From: Cercis canadensis | Taxonomy: Eukaryota; Streptophyta; Magnoliopsida; Fabales; Fabaceae | Direction: 5' to 3' | DNA: 64,000 nt | Assembly: GCA_003255065.1 (NCBI GenBank) | Contig: QAOA01008121.1 | Span: 1 to 64,000, forward strand | The notes under the pieces: generated by a model | Seen by the model: the letters and a program-made list of their open reading frames with translations, nothing else | What the model was told of the DNA's origin: nothing | Database searches by the model: none | Translations under genes and position numbers: made by a program | In this document: in pieces, positions 38,311 through 50,344 of the stretch | Position numbering within the stretch: the stretch's first letter is position 1 | Layout of the letters: each line of letters starts with the position of its first letter

Positions 38311-38883
38311 ATATATTTATATAAAAGATTCACTTTTTGATGCATTTGTACTCGCACTCACTTTAAACTTGTGATCTATATATATGAAGACCTAAAATAA
38401 AAATTAGGTAACTGTCCTTATAGCCTCATTTACTTAGTAGTCCTCTCTCCAAATTTATTATTTAATATGAATAAGACTCCCACCTATATATGACATTATG
38501 TGTGATGGGGAAATTGATTTTCTCTCAAAAGGAAGAAGGAAAAAGTGATGGGGGTAATTGAAAGTAGACCTAACAATACTTACTCATCTCTATTAATCTA
38601 TCTATTTTCTCCCACCCCTCACTCTCAATAATGTAAATCAAAAACTACTTGATAAATTATCGAGAGCCATAAACTATAATAGGGACAAATGTATAGTACA
38701 AAGAAAAAAGTAACAAAAAAAAAAAATTTATGAGACATACAAATATTACCTGAGTATAAAGTGAAAAGAAGCTAGGAACAATTTAAAGCCTAAAAATATA
38801 GCATGAAATCTCATAACTTTTCAATAACGAGAGCTCTTGAATTGATATTCCATATGAAATGTAGGATATGTGGATGTGGTATG

Positions 38884-41580
38884 CTAAACCTCTATGGTGT
38901 GGCCGTCTTTAATTAGTATATCCCTCACAAAGGCATTGACATCATTTTCAGATGACCCACCACTTGCAATTGCAAGCTGACATTTCTGTTGAAGCTGTCT
39001 CGCTCTTTTCCTCAAATCTCTTCCCACATCACTCTCCACCAAATCCATGAATTTCTGCACTAGGCTAGCAATTTCATCTTTTCTCACCAAAGTCTCTTTT
39101 TTGACCTCTTTCTTCACCCTCCACCCAACTTTCCAGTTCTCTACTATTAGCTTGCTGTTTAGTGGTTGGTCCATCATAATTGGGAAAGTAAGAAAAGGGA
39201 CACCAGCAAAGGCACCTTCTCTTGTAGAATTCCATCCACAATGAGTCCAAAAACCTCCTATAGCAGGATGCAACAGTACCCTCATTTGGTCACACCATTC
39301 CAAAATTAAACCCTTACTGCTGCAAATCTCCTTCAACCTAGAAGCTTCTCCGCGCGCCACCCACAAAAATCGAACACCGCTGTCTCTCAAACCAGCTGCA
39401 ATCTCATCCATTTGGGCACTGGAAACTGAGAGAAAGCTTCCCTGTGAGACATACAACACAGAACTAGAGGGTTGGCTGTCTAGCCATTTGAAGTAGCTGA
39501 GCTCACTATGGTTTGAGCTCAAAGAAGGACTGTCTCTAGCTCCATGAATAAAATCAGGTATAAGAGGGCCAAGGGTGTAAATGGGCAAAGAGAACTCTGT
39601 TTTTAAGGCATCAATGGCTTGAGGCTCAAGCTCATAAATGGAGGGGAATAACAGATATTGTGCTTTATGTACCGCTAAAGGAGCTTTCAATGCCCATTGT
39701 AGCAATTTTCTGTTAAGATCGCTGCCATCATTAAGCGGAAAATCTGCCAGACGTATTGAGGAATTTCCAGGAATATAATCCACACGTTTGTCACCGTTTT
39801 CTGTTGCAAACCAGTCAAGTAAAACAANGCTGCAATCTCATCCATTTGAGCACTGGAAACTGAGAGAAAGCTTCCCTGTGAGACATACAACACAGAACTA
39901 GAGGGTTGGCTGTCTAGCCATTTGAAGTAGCTGAGCTCATTATGGTTTGAGCTCAAAGAAGGACTGTCTCTAGCTCCATGAATAAAATCAGGTATAAGAG
40001 GGCCCAGGGTGTAAATGGGCAAAGAGAACTCTGCTTTTAAGGCATCAATGACTTGAGGCTCAAGCTCATAAATGGAGGGGAATAACAGATATTGTGCTTT
40101 ATGTACCGCTAAAGGAGCTTTCAATGCCCATTGTAGCAATTTTCTGTTAAGATCGCTGCCATCATTAAGCGGAAAATCTGCCAGACGTATTGAGGAATTT
40201 CCAGGAATATAATCCACACGTTTGTCACCGTTTTCTGTTGCAAACCAGTCAAGTAAAACAAACAGAATTTGGATTCTCTTGTCGAAATCACAAATACAAT
40301 TGCAACATAAACTTTTTTTTTTTTTTTATGTGAAGAACATAGCATAAACTATTTTAGATTTAATTTTAAGGTGATTAGTGAATAAACTAGCAGTTTATTA
40401 TGAACAAACCGAGAAAAATTCAGTTTTATTAAGCAAACAAAGTGAAATAGAAGTCATGTTAAATTCGGAATGTTTGGTTATATAATTGTCCACAAATAAT
40501 AAATTCTTAGTAGAATCACAATTTTGATAATCCAACTTAATTGAATTGTGTAATTTTTTTTTTAGTACTTTAACTATAATTTTAGATTCGAATACAAAAC
40601 TTACAAAGTACAAACTGACTATAAATTGTATGAGAATTAAATCTCTGACATCAATTTTTTTTTTTTATGTGAACAACATAACATAAACTATTTTAGATTT
40701 AATTCTATCCAAAAAAAATTTATATCACCAAAAAGAAAAAAAAAAAAACTTTATACACTATAATCTAAAATGGTGGTCCCGGCCTACTATATAATCTATT
40801 TTGTTAGAAAAAGTTTTGGTAGGACTCTAACAAGTAGTGAATTTAAACATCACATTGAAAAAAATTATTAAATTAATATAAAAAGTCTCTTTATGGTTGA
40901 GTACTGAATTTTATTTTTCAGATTACCCTTCACTTTTTAAGAGAAAAAAACAGAAAGAAATATAAGTTTTCTTTTTTCCAGCTAAACAAAGCAAATAGTA
41001 TCGCACATATATCTGTCTGAGAATGTAGAATTTGCTCAATCAAAAACTATAAGGATTGCTATATATATGAGTTTGGTATTCGCATTTTTTACTAACCTGA
41101 CAGATTTACCGGGTAGTGCCCATTTTGCTCCAAGAGATTGTAATGTTGGAGCACTGAGAAAAACGACATTGACATTGGCCAAAACGACGCCACTGGAATG
41201 TTCATCCGATTTCCGACATTAACAACCCAGAACAGATAAGTATCGTATATGATAATCGTAGGTGGCGGCTCAAGCCGATTGAGTAGCTGCTCAAAGGGCG
41301 CTTCCATCTTGGTCATAACAGCATCCATGAAGGCGAGGAAGTTGTCTGCGCGAGTCAGCTCGGAGGGGATGATATTGGGTATTGAGCCGAATCGGATATT
41401 AGTGGGATTGGGTTCGGAGCCGATGAAGCCGAGCCATTCTTCGGTGACGACGAAGGTGATAAGGAGATCACTATTCTTAGATATCAGTAACTTGCAGAGG
41501 TTCATCATGGGGTTGATGTGGCCTCGACCTGGGTAAGGCATAGCCACCACGTGGCCGGCGACGGTTGGTGGAACTTCCAT
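38884..41580 (-). CDS. UGT87A: UDP-glycosyltransferase, UGT87A type (gene D)
   Basis: Exon 1 is 41580-41097 (MEVPPTVAGHVVAMPYPGRG, with the standard HINP loop), donor TCAG|GTTAGT. Exon 2 is 39800-38884, acceptor TTGCAACAG, phase 1, giving 466 residues. The PSPG box is complete (WCDQMRVLLHPAIGGF, HCGWNS, ending DQ). Between the exons the assembly holds an extra 433-base copy of the start of exon 2 (39829-40260). The true gene probably has one copy, with the 5' part taken from either. It is the closest paralog of the gene at 12830. A Pack-MULE begins 73 bases upstream of the start codon, so the promoter or leader has been replaced or extended by transposon DNA. Confidence 0.9.
39395..40260. repeat. 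Probable assembly duplication around N 39828
   Basis: Positions 39395-39827 and 39829-40260 are copies of about 433 bases with only a few differences, separated by one N, inside exon 2 of gene D. The second copy ends in the intron and the first runs on into the rest of the exon. Joined contig ends explain this better than a real internal duplication. Confidence 0.85.
40306..40707. repeat. Short direct repeat within the gene D intron
   Basis: A poly-T run followed by ATGTGAAGAACATAGCATAA at about 40306-40364 recurs at 40650-40707 with minor changes. Confidence 0.6.
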
Positions 41581-41653
41581 GGAGTGAAGGTAAAGGTTAA
41601 TTTCGGAGAGGAAGTGGAGCAAAGTAAGGGAGAAAGCAAAGGGTTTTATGTGA

Positions 41654-42474
41654 GGGGGGGTGCTATGATACACCCCCCTGATATGACTTGACTGACTTTT
41701 ATCAGTCTTTTGCAGTTTTTTGTCTAAAATAGTGGGTAAAGAACCGGTTGCTTACAAGTTGTTTTAATTATAAAAGGGAAACAAAACTTAAGGAAATTTG
41801 CAAAGTTACCCTCCCAATTCACATTCCTTTTTATTGTTTCCATCAATTTCCTTCCAAAATATCGAACCACATAATCAAACTCAAACTTAACCATGGCGGA
41901 ATAAGCTTAAGCCTCTTTCCCTCACTTCGTGATCGTCGTCGATACCTGAGGCCTCTTTCACATTCCCATGGCTTCAATCTCAGGCATTTGTTCATCTTCT
42001 CCAACTCTGAAGCTCCAAAAGCAAACTCCAAGGCTCTGTAAACTGCTACGCAAATAATTGGTGGCATTTCCTACTCTGGGGCTTTATCTTGATGTAAGTC
42101 GCGTGGGTTTCACTGACGAGTTCGTGCAGTAGATGGAGCCCAGGTTCCAAGCAGCGTTTAGAGCGATGGAGGAGCTGGAGAAGGGTGCGATTGCGAATCC
42201 CGATGAGGGTCGCATGGTCGGCCATTACTGGTTGAGGGACGCTAACCGAGCTCCCAATCCCTTCCTCAAGACGCAGATTGAGAATACTCTCGAGGTCGTG
42301 TGCAAGTTCGCTTGAGCTGGATAACTCTGCAAATTTCTTTAAGTTTTGTTCCCCTTTTATAATTAAAACAATTTTAAGCGGCCGGTTCTTTACCATTATT
42401 TTAGACAAAAAAATTATAAAAAGCTGATAAAAATTAGTCTAAGTCACTGTCAGGGGTGTAGCATATCACCACCC
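41654..42474. mobile_element. Pack-MULE carrying plastid PGI fragments
   Basis: Flanked by a 9-bp direct repeat TTTATGTGA (41645-41653 and 42475-42483), the MULE target-site size. The inverted ends are about 150 bases long: GGGGTGCTATGATACACCCC on the left against GGGTGGTGATATGCTACACC on the inverse right. They share the GTAAAGAACCGG segment and AATTATAAAAGGGRAACAAA. It is 821 bp with no transposase. It is inserted immediately 5' of the UGT gene ending at 41580. Its family differs from the 18-kb MULE. Confidence 0.9.
41968..42315 (+). pseudogene. Captured fragments of chloroplast glucose-6-phosphate isomerase
   Basis: The first piece (41968-42040) encodes MASISGICSSSPTLKLQKQT, the transit-peptide start of plastid PGI. 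The second (about 42078-42315) encodes LGLYLDVSRVGFTDEFVQ, a TAG at 42130-42132, then [20 protein letters not shown] and the conserved [14 protein letters not shown] segment, ending after EVVCKFA at a TGA. Sequence between the two pieces is deleted or frame-shifted. Only the N-terminal part of the enzyme is present and the sugar-phosphate-binding and catalytic parts are missing, so it is not an active isomerase. Confidence 0.88.
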
Positions 42475-42508
42475 TTTATGTGAAGCTAGCTATGAGTGTG
42501 AGGTGAGG

Positions 42509-42684
42509 GATTTAGATCCAGTCATGTCACTTGAGTCATGTTGCTCAGATCTGAGCCGTCTATTTCATTAAAGCTCATTTCAACCATTAAATATTAATGT
42601 GTTTTAATGGTTGAAATGACCTTAAATAGAATAGACGGCTTAGATCTAAGCAACATGACTCAAGTTAACATGACTGGATCTCTT
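42509..42684. mobile_element. Palindromic MITE, copy 2
   Basis: Same family as 6780-6930. The left half GATCCAGTCATGTCACTTGA is mirrored by the right half TCAAGTTAACATGACTGGATC around a centre near 42597. It abuts the Pack-MULE on the side away from the UGT gene. Confidence 0.7.
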
Positions 42685-42804
42685 CCCGTGAGGTGAGCTT
42701 CTCTGCCTCACACTATAATTATATCTAGTGTTGATGGACCCCATTCCATACTCAATCAAAAAGCCACTGCCCACTGATGTGAGATTGATCATCAAAATCA
42801 GAAG

Positions 42805-43010
42805 AGCTCCTTGCTTTGACAGGTGATGATACTCAAAATTCATAAAACTATTAAGTGTGGTCTAATATATGATAGGTGGGAAACGGGTTGGTTCGGCCTA
42901 TTTTTGACCCGACTGATCATATTGATAATCAAAATCATAAAACCTCCTTGCTTTGACAAGTGATGATACTCAAAATTCATAAAACTATTAAGTGTGGTCT
43001 AATATGTGCA
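42805..43010. repeat. Direct repeat of about 100 bp
   Basis: CCTTGCTTTGACARGTGATG and the following TAAGTGTGGTCTAATAT stretch occur at about 42809-42873 and again at about 42946-43009. Each copy is followed by a GGTGGGAAACGG start of the dispersed repeat family. Confidence 0.7.
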
Positions 43011-43012
43011 GA

Positions 43013-43622
43013 TATAGGTGGGAAACGGCTGGACCAACCTATTTTGGCCTGGCTTGATCGGGTTGTAGGCCAAAACGGGTTGGGTCAAATTGACATGTTT
43101 TTATTTAGGTCAACAATTTATTAGCCTAGCCCAACTCTACATGAGCAGCAAGTCTAAACAGGTCGGTTCACTTTTTTTTAAAATTATTTTTATTTGAAAT
43201 TATGTTAAAATTTAACAAAGATTTAATTTTTTTTTGAGTTATTTTAGTTAAATTATTAATGAATCTAATTAAACAAAACAAAATATGTATAAAGTAATAA
43301 ATAAAATTAAAACGAAGGATCAAAGATGTATAAAAAATGCATGTAAATGTAAATTTAAAATAAAGATGTATAAGTAATTAAAAAAATTATAATAGTACAT
43401 ATTTTAAAGTTTAAAGTTAAAAAATACATATTAATATGATTTAGTAATTTTTTTTTTTTAAAAAAAGGATGGCCCGGCCCAAACCCATATGGGCTGCGGG
43501 CTAAAACGTGTCGGGCCAAATCGGTCTATTTTTATTCGAGCCAACAAAATGCGAACCCAGCTTTATTTTTTTCTAAGCCAAAACGAGTCAGCCTATCGGA
43601 CCTAATCTATTTCCCCACCTCT
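43013..43622. repeat. Dispersed repeat family, most complete copy
   Basis: Starts TATAGGTGGGAAACGG and ends TTTCCCCACCTCTATA, an imperfect terminal inverted repeat. GGCC-rich borders and an AT-rich core are shared with copies near 10946, 11396 and 16160. Probably a non-autonomous DNA transposon; no clear target duplication. Confidence 0.55.
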
Positions 43623-44559
43623 ATATGCACATTTATAAAAGTTAAGGGTTTGAATTTTTGTGTCATTATGTAATAAAAAAGTTTCATACTTAACTTCTTC
43701 AAATATATAATCAATTTTTTTTTAATAAAAGTTCCCATAATAAAAATCTACTAACAATATCTTAAAATATAGTAAGAAATTCTAAATACAATCATTGTCT
43801 TAACATCAATCTACTAACCATATATATCTAGGACCCTAATTTCTCCCTATGATTATAGATCCAACTTCTCAACGCCAAAATCATCTTCAGAGCTCAAGCA
43901 ATGTCATTGTAGGTATACCTAGGGGCATTTTATGTTAGGAAAAACTATATATTTTAATTATATAATGTCGTAAAAATTTGAACCATTAATTCTCACAAAC
44001 TATCAAGATCTCTCGCTACTCAACTAATCTTAGGAAAATATTTTTCAACTAATATAAGTTGTTCAAATTTATTGTCACAGTTCAGTTGAGCATGGGAGAG
44101 TTCATATCAAAGAACTCCCTTCAGGCTTCAGCCTCTAATTTCACTGTGCGACTTCAAATTCAACTGGTCAATGCCAAATCGTCTTTGGAGGGTAGGCAAT
44201 GTCAACCTGAGTATATACAATTTTTCCCAAGGGGGTTTTTATTGTTAGGAAATCGATTTTCAGTCCATATAAGTAATTTAGAGTTGATATGCAATTATAT
44301 ATGTCATTAGATACATAACTGGTCTCTATCTACCACTTTATTTTATTTGACAAAAACTTTAAGTTATACCTACTATTTAATGTTGCATAGCTAAATAGCC
44401 ATCCCCTTCATATTTTTTAGTTACCTAACCTTTTAGAGTCTCCCTACCTAGTGATAGGCCACTTTGCACCGTTCACATAACTAGTACATAGTCTCTTATA
44501 TGCTACCAAGTACTCTATTGTCTATTCTTAACCATAACAGCACCGTTTAGCATCCATGG
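43623..44559. other. UGT 3' flank, no gene seen
   Basis: AT-rich. Positions 43840-43950 and 44060-44240 are divergent copies of one segment, and 44060-44450 also matches 7345-7700 downstream of gene A. Nothing coding is supported. Confidence 0.5.
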
Positions 44560-46567
44560 CTAGTTTCCATCTCCTGAAATGTTCCTTATAAATGCATCAA
44601 GGTTTGCATCAGATGATCCACCTTTGGCAATGGCTTGGCGAAGAATGCCCTGAAATTCTCTTGCTCTCTCTCTCGTTTCCTTACTCTCTTCGCTTTCAAG
44701 ATCCATAAACCTCCGCACAAGCTCTTCTATTTCTTCTTTCTTCACCAGCACATCACTCCCAATTTTTGATCTCTTTATCTTCCACCCATTTTTCCACTCT
44801 TCTAAAATTTTCTTGCTATTTGGGACTTGATCCAACCAAAGAGGGAAAGTTAATATTGGTACACCAGCAAACATAGCTTCAAGAATGGAAGTCCACCCAC
44901 AATGGCTCCAAAACCCACCTATAGAAGAATGGTTTAAAACCTTGAATTGGTCACACCAAGGCACCACCAAACCCCTTTCACCACATTTCTCTTTCAACCG
45001 AGAAGCTGCATCACGAGCAACCCAAAAGTGACGAATATCACTAATATTATTTAGTGCTTCAGCTATTTCATCCATTTGGGCATTAGAAACTGAAAGGAAA
45101 CTACCCAAAGCAATGTATAATACAGATCTGGCTGGCTGAGAATCTAACCAATTCAGATATTCAACGCTGTGATCACCATTGATTACTGAATGATTTTCTT
45201 CAAGTTCCAACAAGTAAGGTATTGAAGGGCCAATAAGATAGACAGGAAAGGGGTATCTAGCTTTCAGAAAATAAATTAATTCAGCTTCTAGCTCTTGCAC
45301 TGTATTGAGTAGAAGATAATTTGCTTTGGGAACTTGTGACAAGCATTCCACCGAAAGCTGCATAAATTTGAGGTCATTTTCATGGAAAAACGTTTGAAGA
45401 TCAGCTAATTGTGCAGAAGAAATTCCTGGTATTCGCATGCTCCCTGCTTGCTTATCTGCATCTTTGAAAACCTCAAACATGAGCCAAAAGGTACTATATT
45501 ACATTTGAATCTAAAAAAGAGTATGGATTGTCACCAAAATTACAACAAAAAAAAGAAGAAGAATAGTGATAAATTCACAAACTTTTCATTACTAAAAAAA
45601 TTACGTGTGTCAAAATCTAAATCCAAGTCTTGCTCAAACTTTTTTTTTATGTGAAACTTCAAATTGTTCACCTTACTTTTTATGTATAGTTATGTGCAAA
45701 AAGTTGTTGTTGTTGTTTTTTTTTTTTTGAGGGATGTGTAAAAAGTTTATAAATTTATAATTGAGATATAATTATTATTTGGTATTTGAATTCACACGAA
45801 TTCAACCATATGGGATAAAAATTCAGGTAAATCCATTTAAGTTAAATTGTACCAATATTAAAAAAAAAAGTTGTAACATGAACTGATGTAACCATAACAC
45901 TAGACTCCACATAATTTCTCAACAAAGTAGATTTCCAATTAGGGTTTTTGTTTTGTTTTTTTTTTTTATATATAATTTTGCTAATAAATTCCAAAAGCTC
46001 AATTGAGTAAGATATTTTACCCAAAAGATCGACAGCAAAACTCCGGTTTCCCGCCAAGATATCCAATTGTTGCATGATATTATAATAACGAGCGGACATC
46101 GTCCACAAAGCGGCCACCGGAATATTCCTCCGATTCGCCACCGCTGTTGGCCACCCCAACTCAACATCGCCGATGATAGCAGTCACCGGCGGCTCAAGCT
46201 GATCTAGAAGCTTCTCAGAGGGAGCTTCCATGTTCCTCATAGCGGCTTCGAAGAAGGCTGGAATATCAGCGGCTTTCTGATGCTCCGGGGGAATGACATT
46301 GGGGATAGAAGCTAAGCGAATGTTATGTGGCTTTGGATCAGAGCCGATATAGCCGAGCCATTCTTGGGTAACAATAACAGTGACGAGAATTTTGTTGGGT
46401 CTTCTTGAGGCTATTAATTTGCAGAGATTCATCATGCAATTGATGTGGCTTCGATGTGGGTAAGGTATAGCCACCACGTGACTAGTGAAGCTCGTTGGAA
46501 GTGAAATAATTTCCATGGAATTTCCATTGCCCATGAAGCTTGGTGGCAGTGGGAATGAAATTTCCAT
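44560..46567 (-). CDS. UGT87A: UDP-glycosyltransferase, UGT87A type (gene E), unusual donor site
   Basis: Exon 1 is 46567-46021 (donor TTTTGG|GTAAAA) and exon 2 is 45461-44560 (acceptor TTTTCAAAG), phase 1, giving 482 residues. The extra length comes from a 51-bp tandem duplication of the start region, so a second in-frame Met at residue 18 (MEIISLPTSF) is an equally good start and gives 465. The loop is PHRSHINC, as in gene A. The PSPG box reads HCGWTS where the family has HCGWNS, and the preceding segment is ARSVLYIALGS instead of xGSVLYISxGS. The frame is open, but changes in the UDP-sugar pocket make normal activity uncertain. Closest relative: gene A. Confidence 0.88.
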
Positions 46568-47253
46568 GAAAGCAAAGGCTTTGGAATTCTATGAGATGAA
46601 GTCTGCTTCTCCGGCCACCCTTGGCTGATCTTATATGCCTATTGCTGATACCACGAACTTAATTTTAGAGGGTATTTGCTTTTAATGTGTAATAAATGCA
46701 CTATTACCTCAACCTTCCTTGACTTCCGAATAGAGCTCTTTCTTTATTGCTCTATTAACTCAATCTTCTTTCTTATTAATGTGTAATAAATTGAGAGAGA
46801 CAAAAAGAGGTATATTAAAACAATAGGGTTTACTAAGCTACATATTGTATTTTTAGGTGTAGCGCTATTCTCACTCAATTAAGTGGGTTCGGGTGAAAAA
46901 AAGGCTTGTTCTTGTATGATGAGCGTATCATGGCTCTTATGTGGACTTTCCATATACAAGTGGGAGTTGGAGAATATAGAACATTTCCATTTCATGTGAC
47001 CTTTACAAGAGTTTTGATTACCAGACAACTCCAATAACATGTTTCTTGAGTCATAGAAGTATTTATTGTTTTAATTAAATGAAAATTTTGAGCAGTTGAT
47101 CTCAAAATGCAAGATAAGAATAGAAGGGACAACGGTGAGGAGTTGGGGTTGAGGGGAACTATGACCAGTTCAGGTACCTTTCTAGAAGATAGATTTAACT
47201 TGGCTCGTAGTGGTAAGATTTGGTAACACTGATAATTGTGTCTCTAACATTAC
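46568..47253. other. Spacer between UGT genes, no gene seen
   Basis: Promoter side of gene E and 3' side of gene F. AT-rich, with no reading frame or element I can support. Confidence 0.5.
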
Positions 47254-49910
47254 TCAACTGCTCAGTTGCATGCCTAGATCTACTGAAAACCTGAAAATGT
47301 CCCTGATAAATGCATCGAGGTTCATATCAGATGATCCACCTTTGGCAATTGCTTGGCGACAGATACCCTTAAGTTCTCTTGCCCTGTCTCTCATTTCCTT
47401 CCCCTCTCTGCTTTCAAGATCCATAAACCTTCTCACTAACACTGCAATCTCTTCTTTAGTCACTAAAATTTCATTCTCCAGCTCTGATTCTGATCTCTCT
47501 ATTTTCCTCCCATTATTCCATTCTTCCACGATTTGCGTGCTATTTGGGACTTGATCCAAGAAAAGAGGGAATGTCAGCATTGGCACACCAGCAAAAACAG
47601 CCTCCAAAGTAGAATTCCATCCACAATGACTCCAAAACCCACCTACAGAAGAGTGTGACAACACCTTCAATTGGTCACACCAAGGCACCACCAAACCCCT
47701 ATCATTACATTTCTCATTCAACCGAGCAGCTTCACCACGAGCCACCCAAAAGTAGCGAATACCACTAGTGTTTAGTGCCACAACAATTTCATCCATTTGG
47801 GCATTAGAAACTGAAAGGAAACTTCCCAAAGAAATGTACAACACTGATTCAGCTGGCTGAGAATCTAGCCACTTTAGATAGTCAAGGGTACTTTCACCTT
47901 TGGTTGCTAAATGATTTTCTTCAAGTTCTAAGTAAGGTATAGCAGGGCCAATAGGATAAACAGGAAAGGGGAATATAGCTTTCAAAGAATCAATTGTTTC
48001 AGATTCCAGATCATGCACTGTAGTGAGTAGAAGATAATTTGCTTGGGACACCTTTGAAATGCATTCTAGTGCAAGCTGCAAAACTCTCAGGTCATTTTCA
48101 TGAAGTACTGTTCTAAGATCTGCCAAATGTGCTGAAGAAATTCCTGGGATGTGCTCTCCAGGTCCATCTTAATTCATTTAAAACAGCACAGATCAGACAT
48201 GCACCGATAGATAACTACAACAATCTTCTGCAGCTGATTAGTATTAGAAGATATTCATGGGTAAAAATGGAGTAAATATTATCGTTATTCCATTAGGGGA
48301 AAAGAATTATACCAATATGGGGCTTTCTTTCTATGAAATTTTTAGCCAATCACAATAATTGTTATATCGTTGAGTTTTGACTTTTCATATATTTAATAAA
48401 ATTACACAATCATCCTTCTTATTTTTAAAAATTATATATATCTTCTTTATTTTACACCTTGTAATTTAGCATAACAGAATACCCTCATGTCTTATTTCAT
48501 AAGTTAAGCATATCTCCATTGTATTTATTAGGTTTAACATACTATAAATATCTCTAAGTCAGAAAATGGTAAGAAATTTGAGTAATGTATGAAAAGAAAG
48601 AACTAAACATCTCTTATAGATTGTACTTCAAAAAAAAAAAAAAAAACTAAAAAGTATAGATTGTGCAAAAATTTTAAAATACTCTTATGTGTTATGTGAT
48701 TATCATGTTATATATATAGTTATTTTATTTATATTCAAACATGATAGTCACATATATTAATAGAATGATCACATAATATTAAATATTATTTTAGTCATTT
48801 TTTACAATATGACATGCACTTGTTAAAAATTTTATTCTTTCAGCATTTTATAGTTTCTGTTTTAAATTTTACAACCTTACAATAATTCTTTAAGAAAAGA
48901 AGCATATTCCTATAATTTCATTGAAACTAGGGATGGCATATATAATTTATTGAGAAAATTAATTTTTGGCTCTTCAAATTGGCAAAAAATATTATTTAGT
49001 TCTAAATACTATGGAATTCTAATTTTGTTTTTCAATCATTAGTCTCAAATATTTAAAATATTTTTTAAAATTATATTCAAAATATTTAATTACATATGTG
49101 AATAGAATAATTACATAATAATAAAAAATATTCTCATATATGAATAAAATAATAACATAATACTAAAAAATAATTACATATATATTAGTAAAATAATCAC
49201 ATGTGTATTTTAAACATTTTATATTATATAAGAAAAACTAAATTAAAATTTTTCTGTATTTAAAATCAAATGGTTTTTTTGCCAAAATCCAACAATAATC
49301 CTCTCCAGTTTCTTTTAAATCTGATTTAGAGACAATTATAATTTTGAAAAATACCATAAAAATAATAAAAATAAACTTTTAGTAATCTTAATTCTAAGAA
49401 ATTGGATAAATTACCCAAAAGATCAACCGCCAAACACCGATTTCCAGCGAAGATGTCCAGATAATGTAACATGGAGAAAAAAGATGCCGACATCGTCCAG
49501 AACACAGCCACCGGAATCTTCCTCCTGTTCCCCACGGCGGTTGGCCACCGCAACTCAATATCGCCGATGATGGCAGTTACCGGCGGCTGTAGCAGATCTA
49601 GAAGCTGCTCAAACGGAGCTTCCATCTTCGTCATCACGGCTTCGTAGAACCGAGGAAAGTCAGCAGCTTTCTCACGCTCCGGCGGAATAACGTTGGGGAT
49701 TGAGACGAAGCGGATGTTATCCGGCTTAGGATCGGAGCCCGTGTAGCCGAGCCACTCTTCGGTAACCACGAAGCTGATGAGAATTTGATTGGGTCTTCTA
49801 GAAGCAAGTAACTTACAGAGATTCATCATGGGGTTGATGTGGCCTCGCCCAGGAAACGGCATCACCACCACGTGACATACTCTCGTTGGTTCCTCGCCGG
49901 AGCTATGCAT
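47254..49910 (-). CDS. UGT87A: UDP-glycosyltransferase, UGT87A type (gene F)
   Basis: Exon 1 is 49910-49415 (MHSSGEEPTRVCHVVVMPFP, then GRGHINP; donor TTTTGG|GTAATT). Exon 2 is 48167-47254 (acceptor GAATTAAG), phase 1, giving 469 residues. The PSPG box is canonical (WCDQLKVLSHSSVGGF, HCGWNS, ending DQ). The acceptor region keeps IIGDIELRWPTAVGNRR. Exon 2 resembles genes A and E, while exon 1 has the standard loop of genes B and D, so it may be closer to the ancestral form of the gene A lineage. The 1.2-kb intron is very AT-rich. No lesion found. Confidence 0.93.
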
Positions 49911-50170
49911 AGCGGATCAGAGGTATTTTTTTTATTTTGGGAAAATTGGTGAGTAAGAATGCCTGAGTATGAATTCTTGATTGATGAACCTTTTCTCAGC
50001 CATTACTGAGGAATAAGATAAAAGCAATTTTATTAAAAAAAGTCAAAGAATTGTTTCTTTTTGGTTATTTTTTAATAAAGAAAATTGGTCATGAGATAGA
50101 CCTACTAATTCAATTATCACCAACATTTGAATATTATAACAATTTTACCTCGTAAGATTCAAACAAATTA
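49911..50170. other. Upstream region of UGT gene F
   Basis: AT-rich promoter side with no recognised motif. Confidence 0.4.
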
Positions 50171-50311
50171 AGATTGTGTTTGTACAGAGAAGCTTTCTTA
50201 AAGAAAAACTCTTATATTTGATTAGCTTCTCAAAATTTTAAGAGCACTTCACTAATTCGAAGCTTTTGGAGAAAAGTTCATGACTAAAGCTTTTGGAGCT
50301 TCTGCTTCAGC

Positions 50312-50344
<33 letters not shown>

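Noticed and set aside
41748..42041. Plus-strand protein starting in the Pack-MULE TIR
   Set aside because: The frame only partly overlaps the PGI transit-peptide piece and is in another phase.
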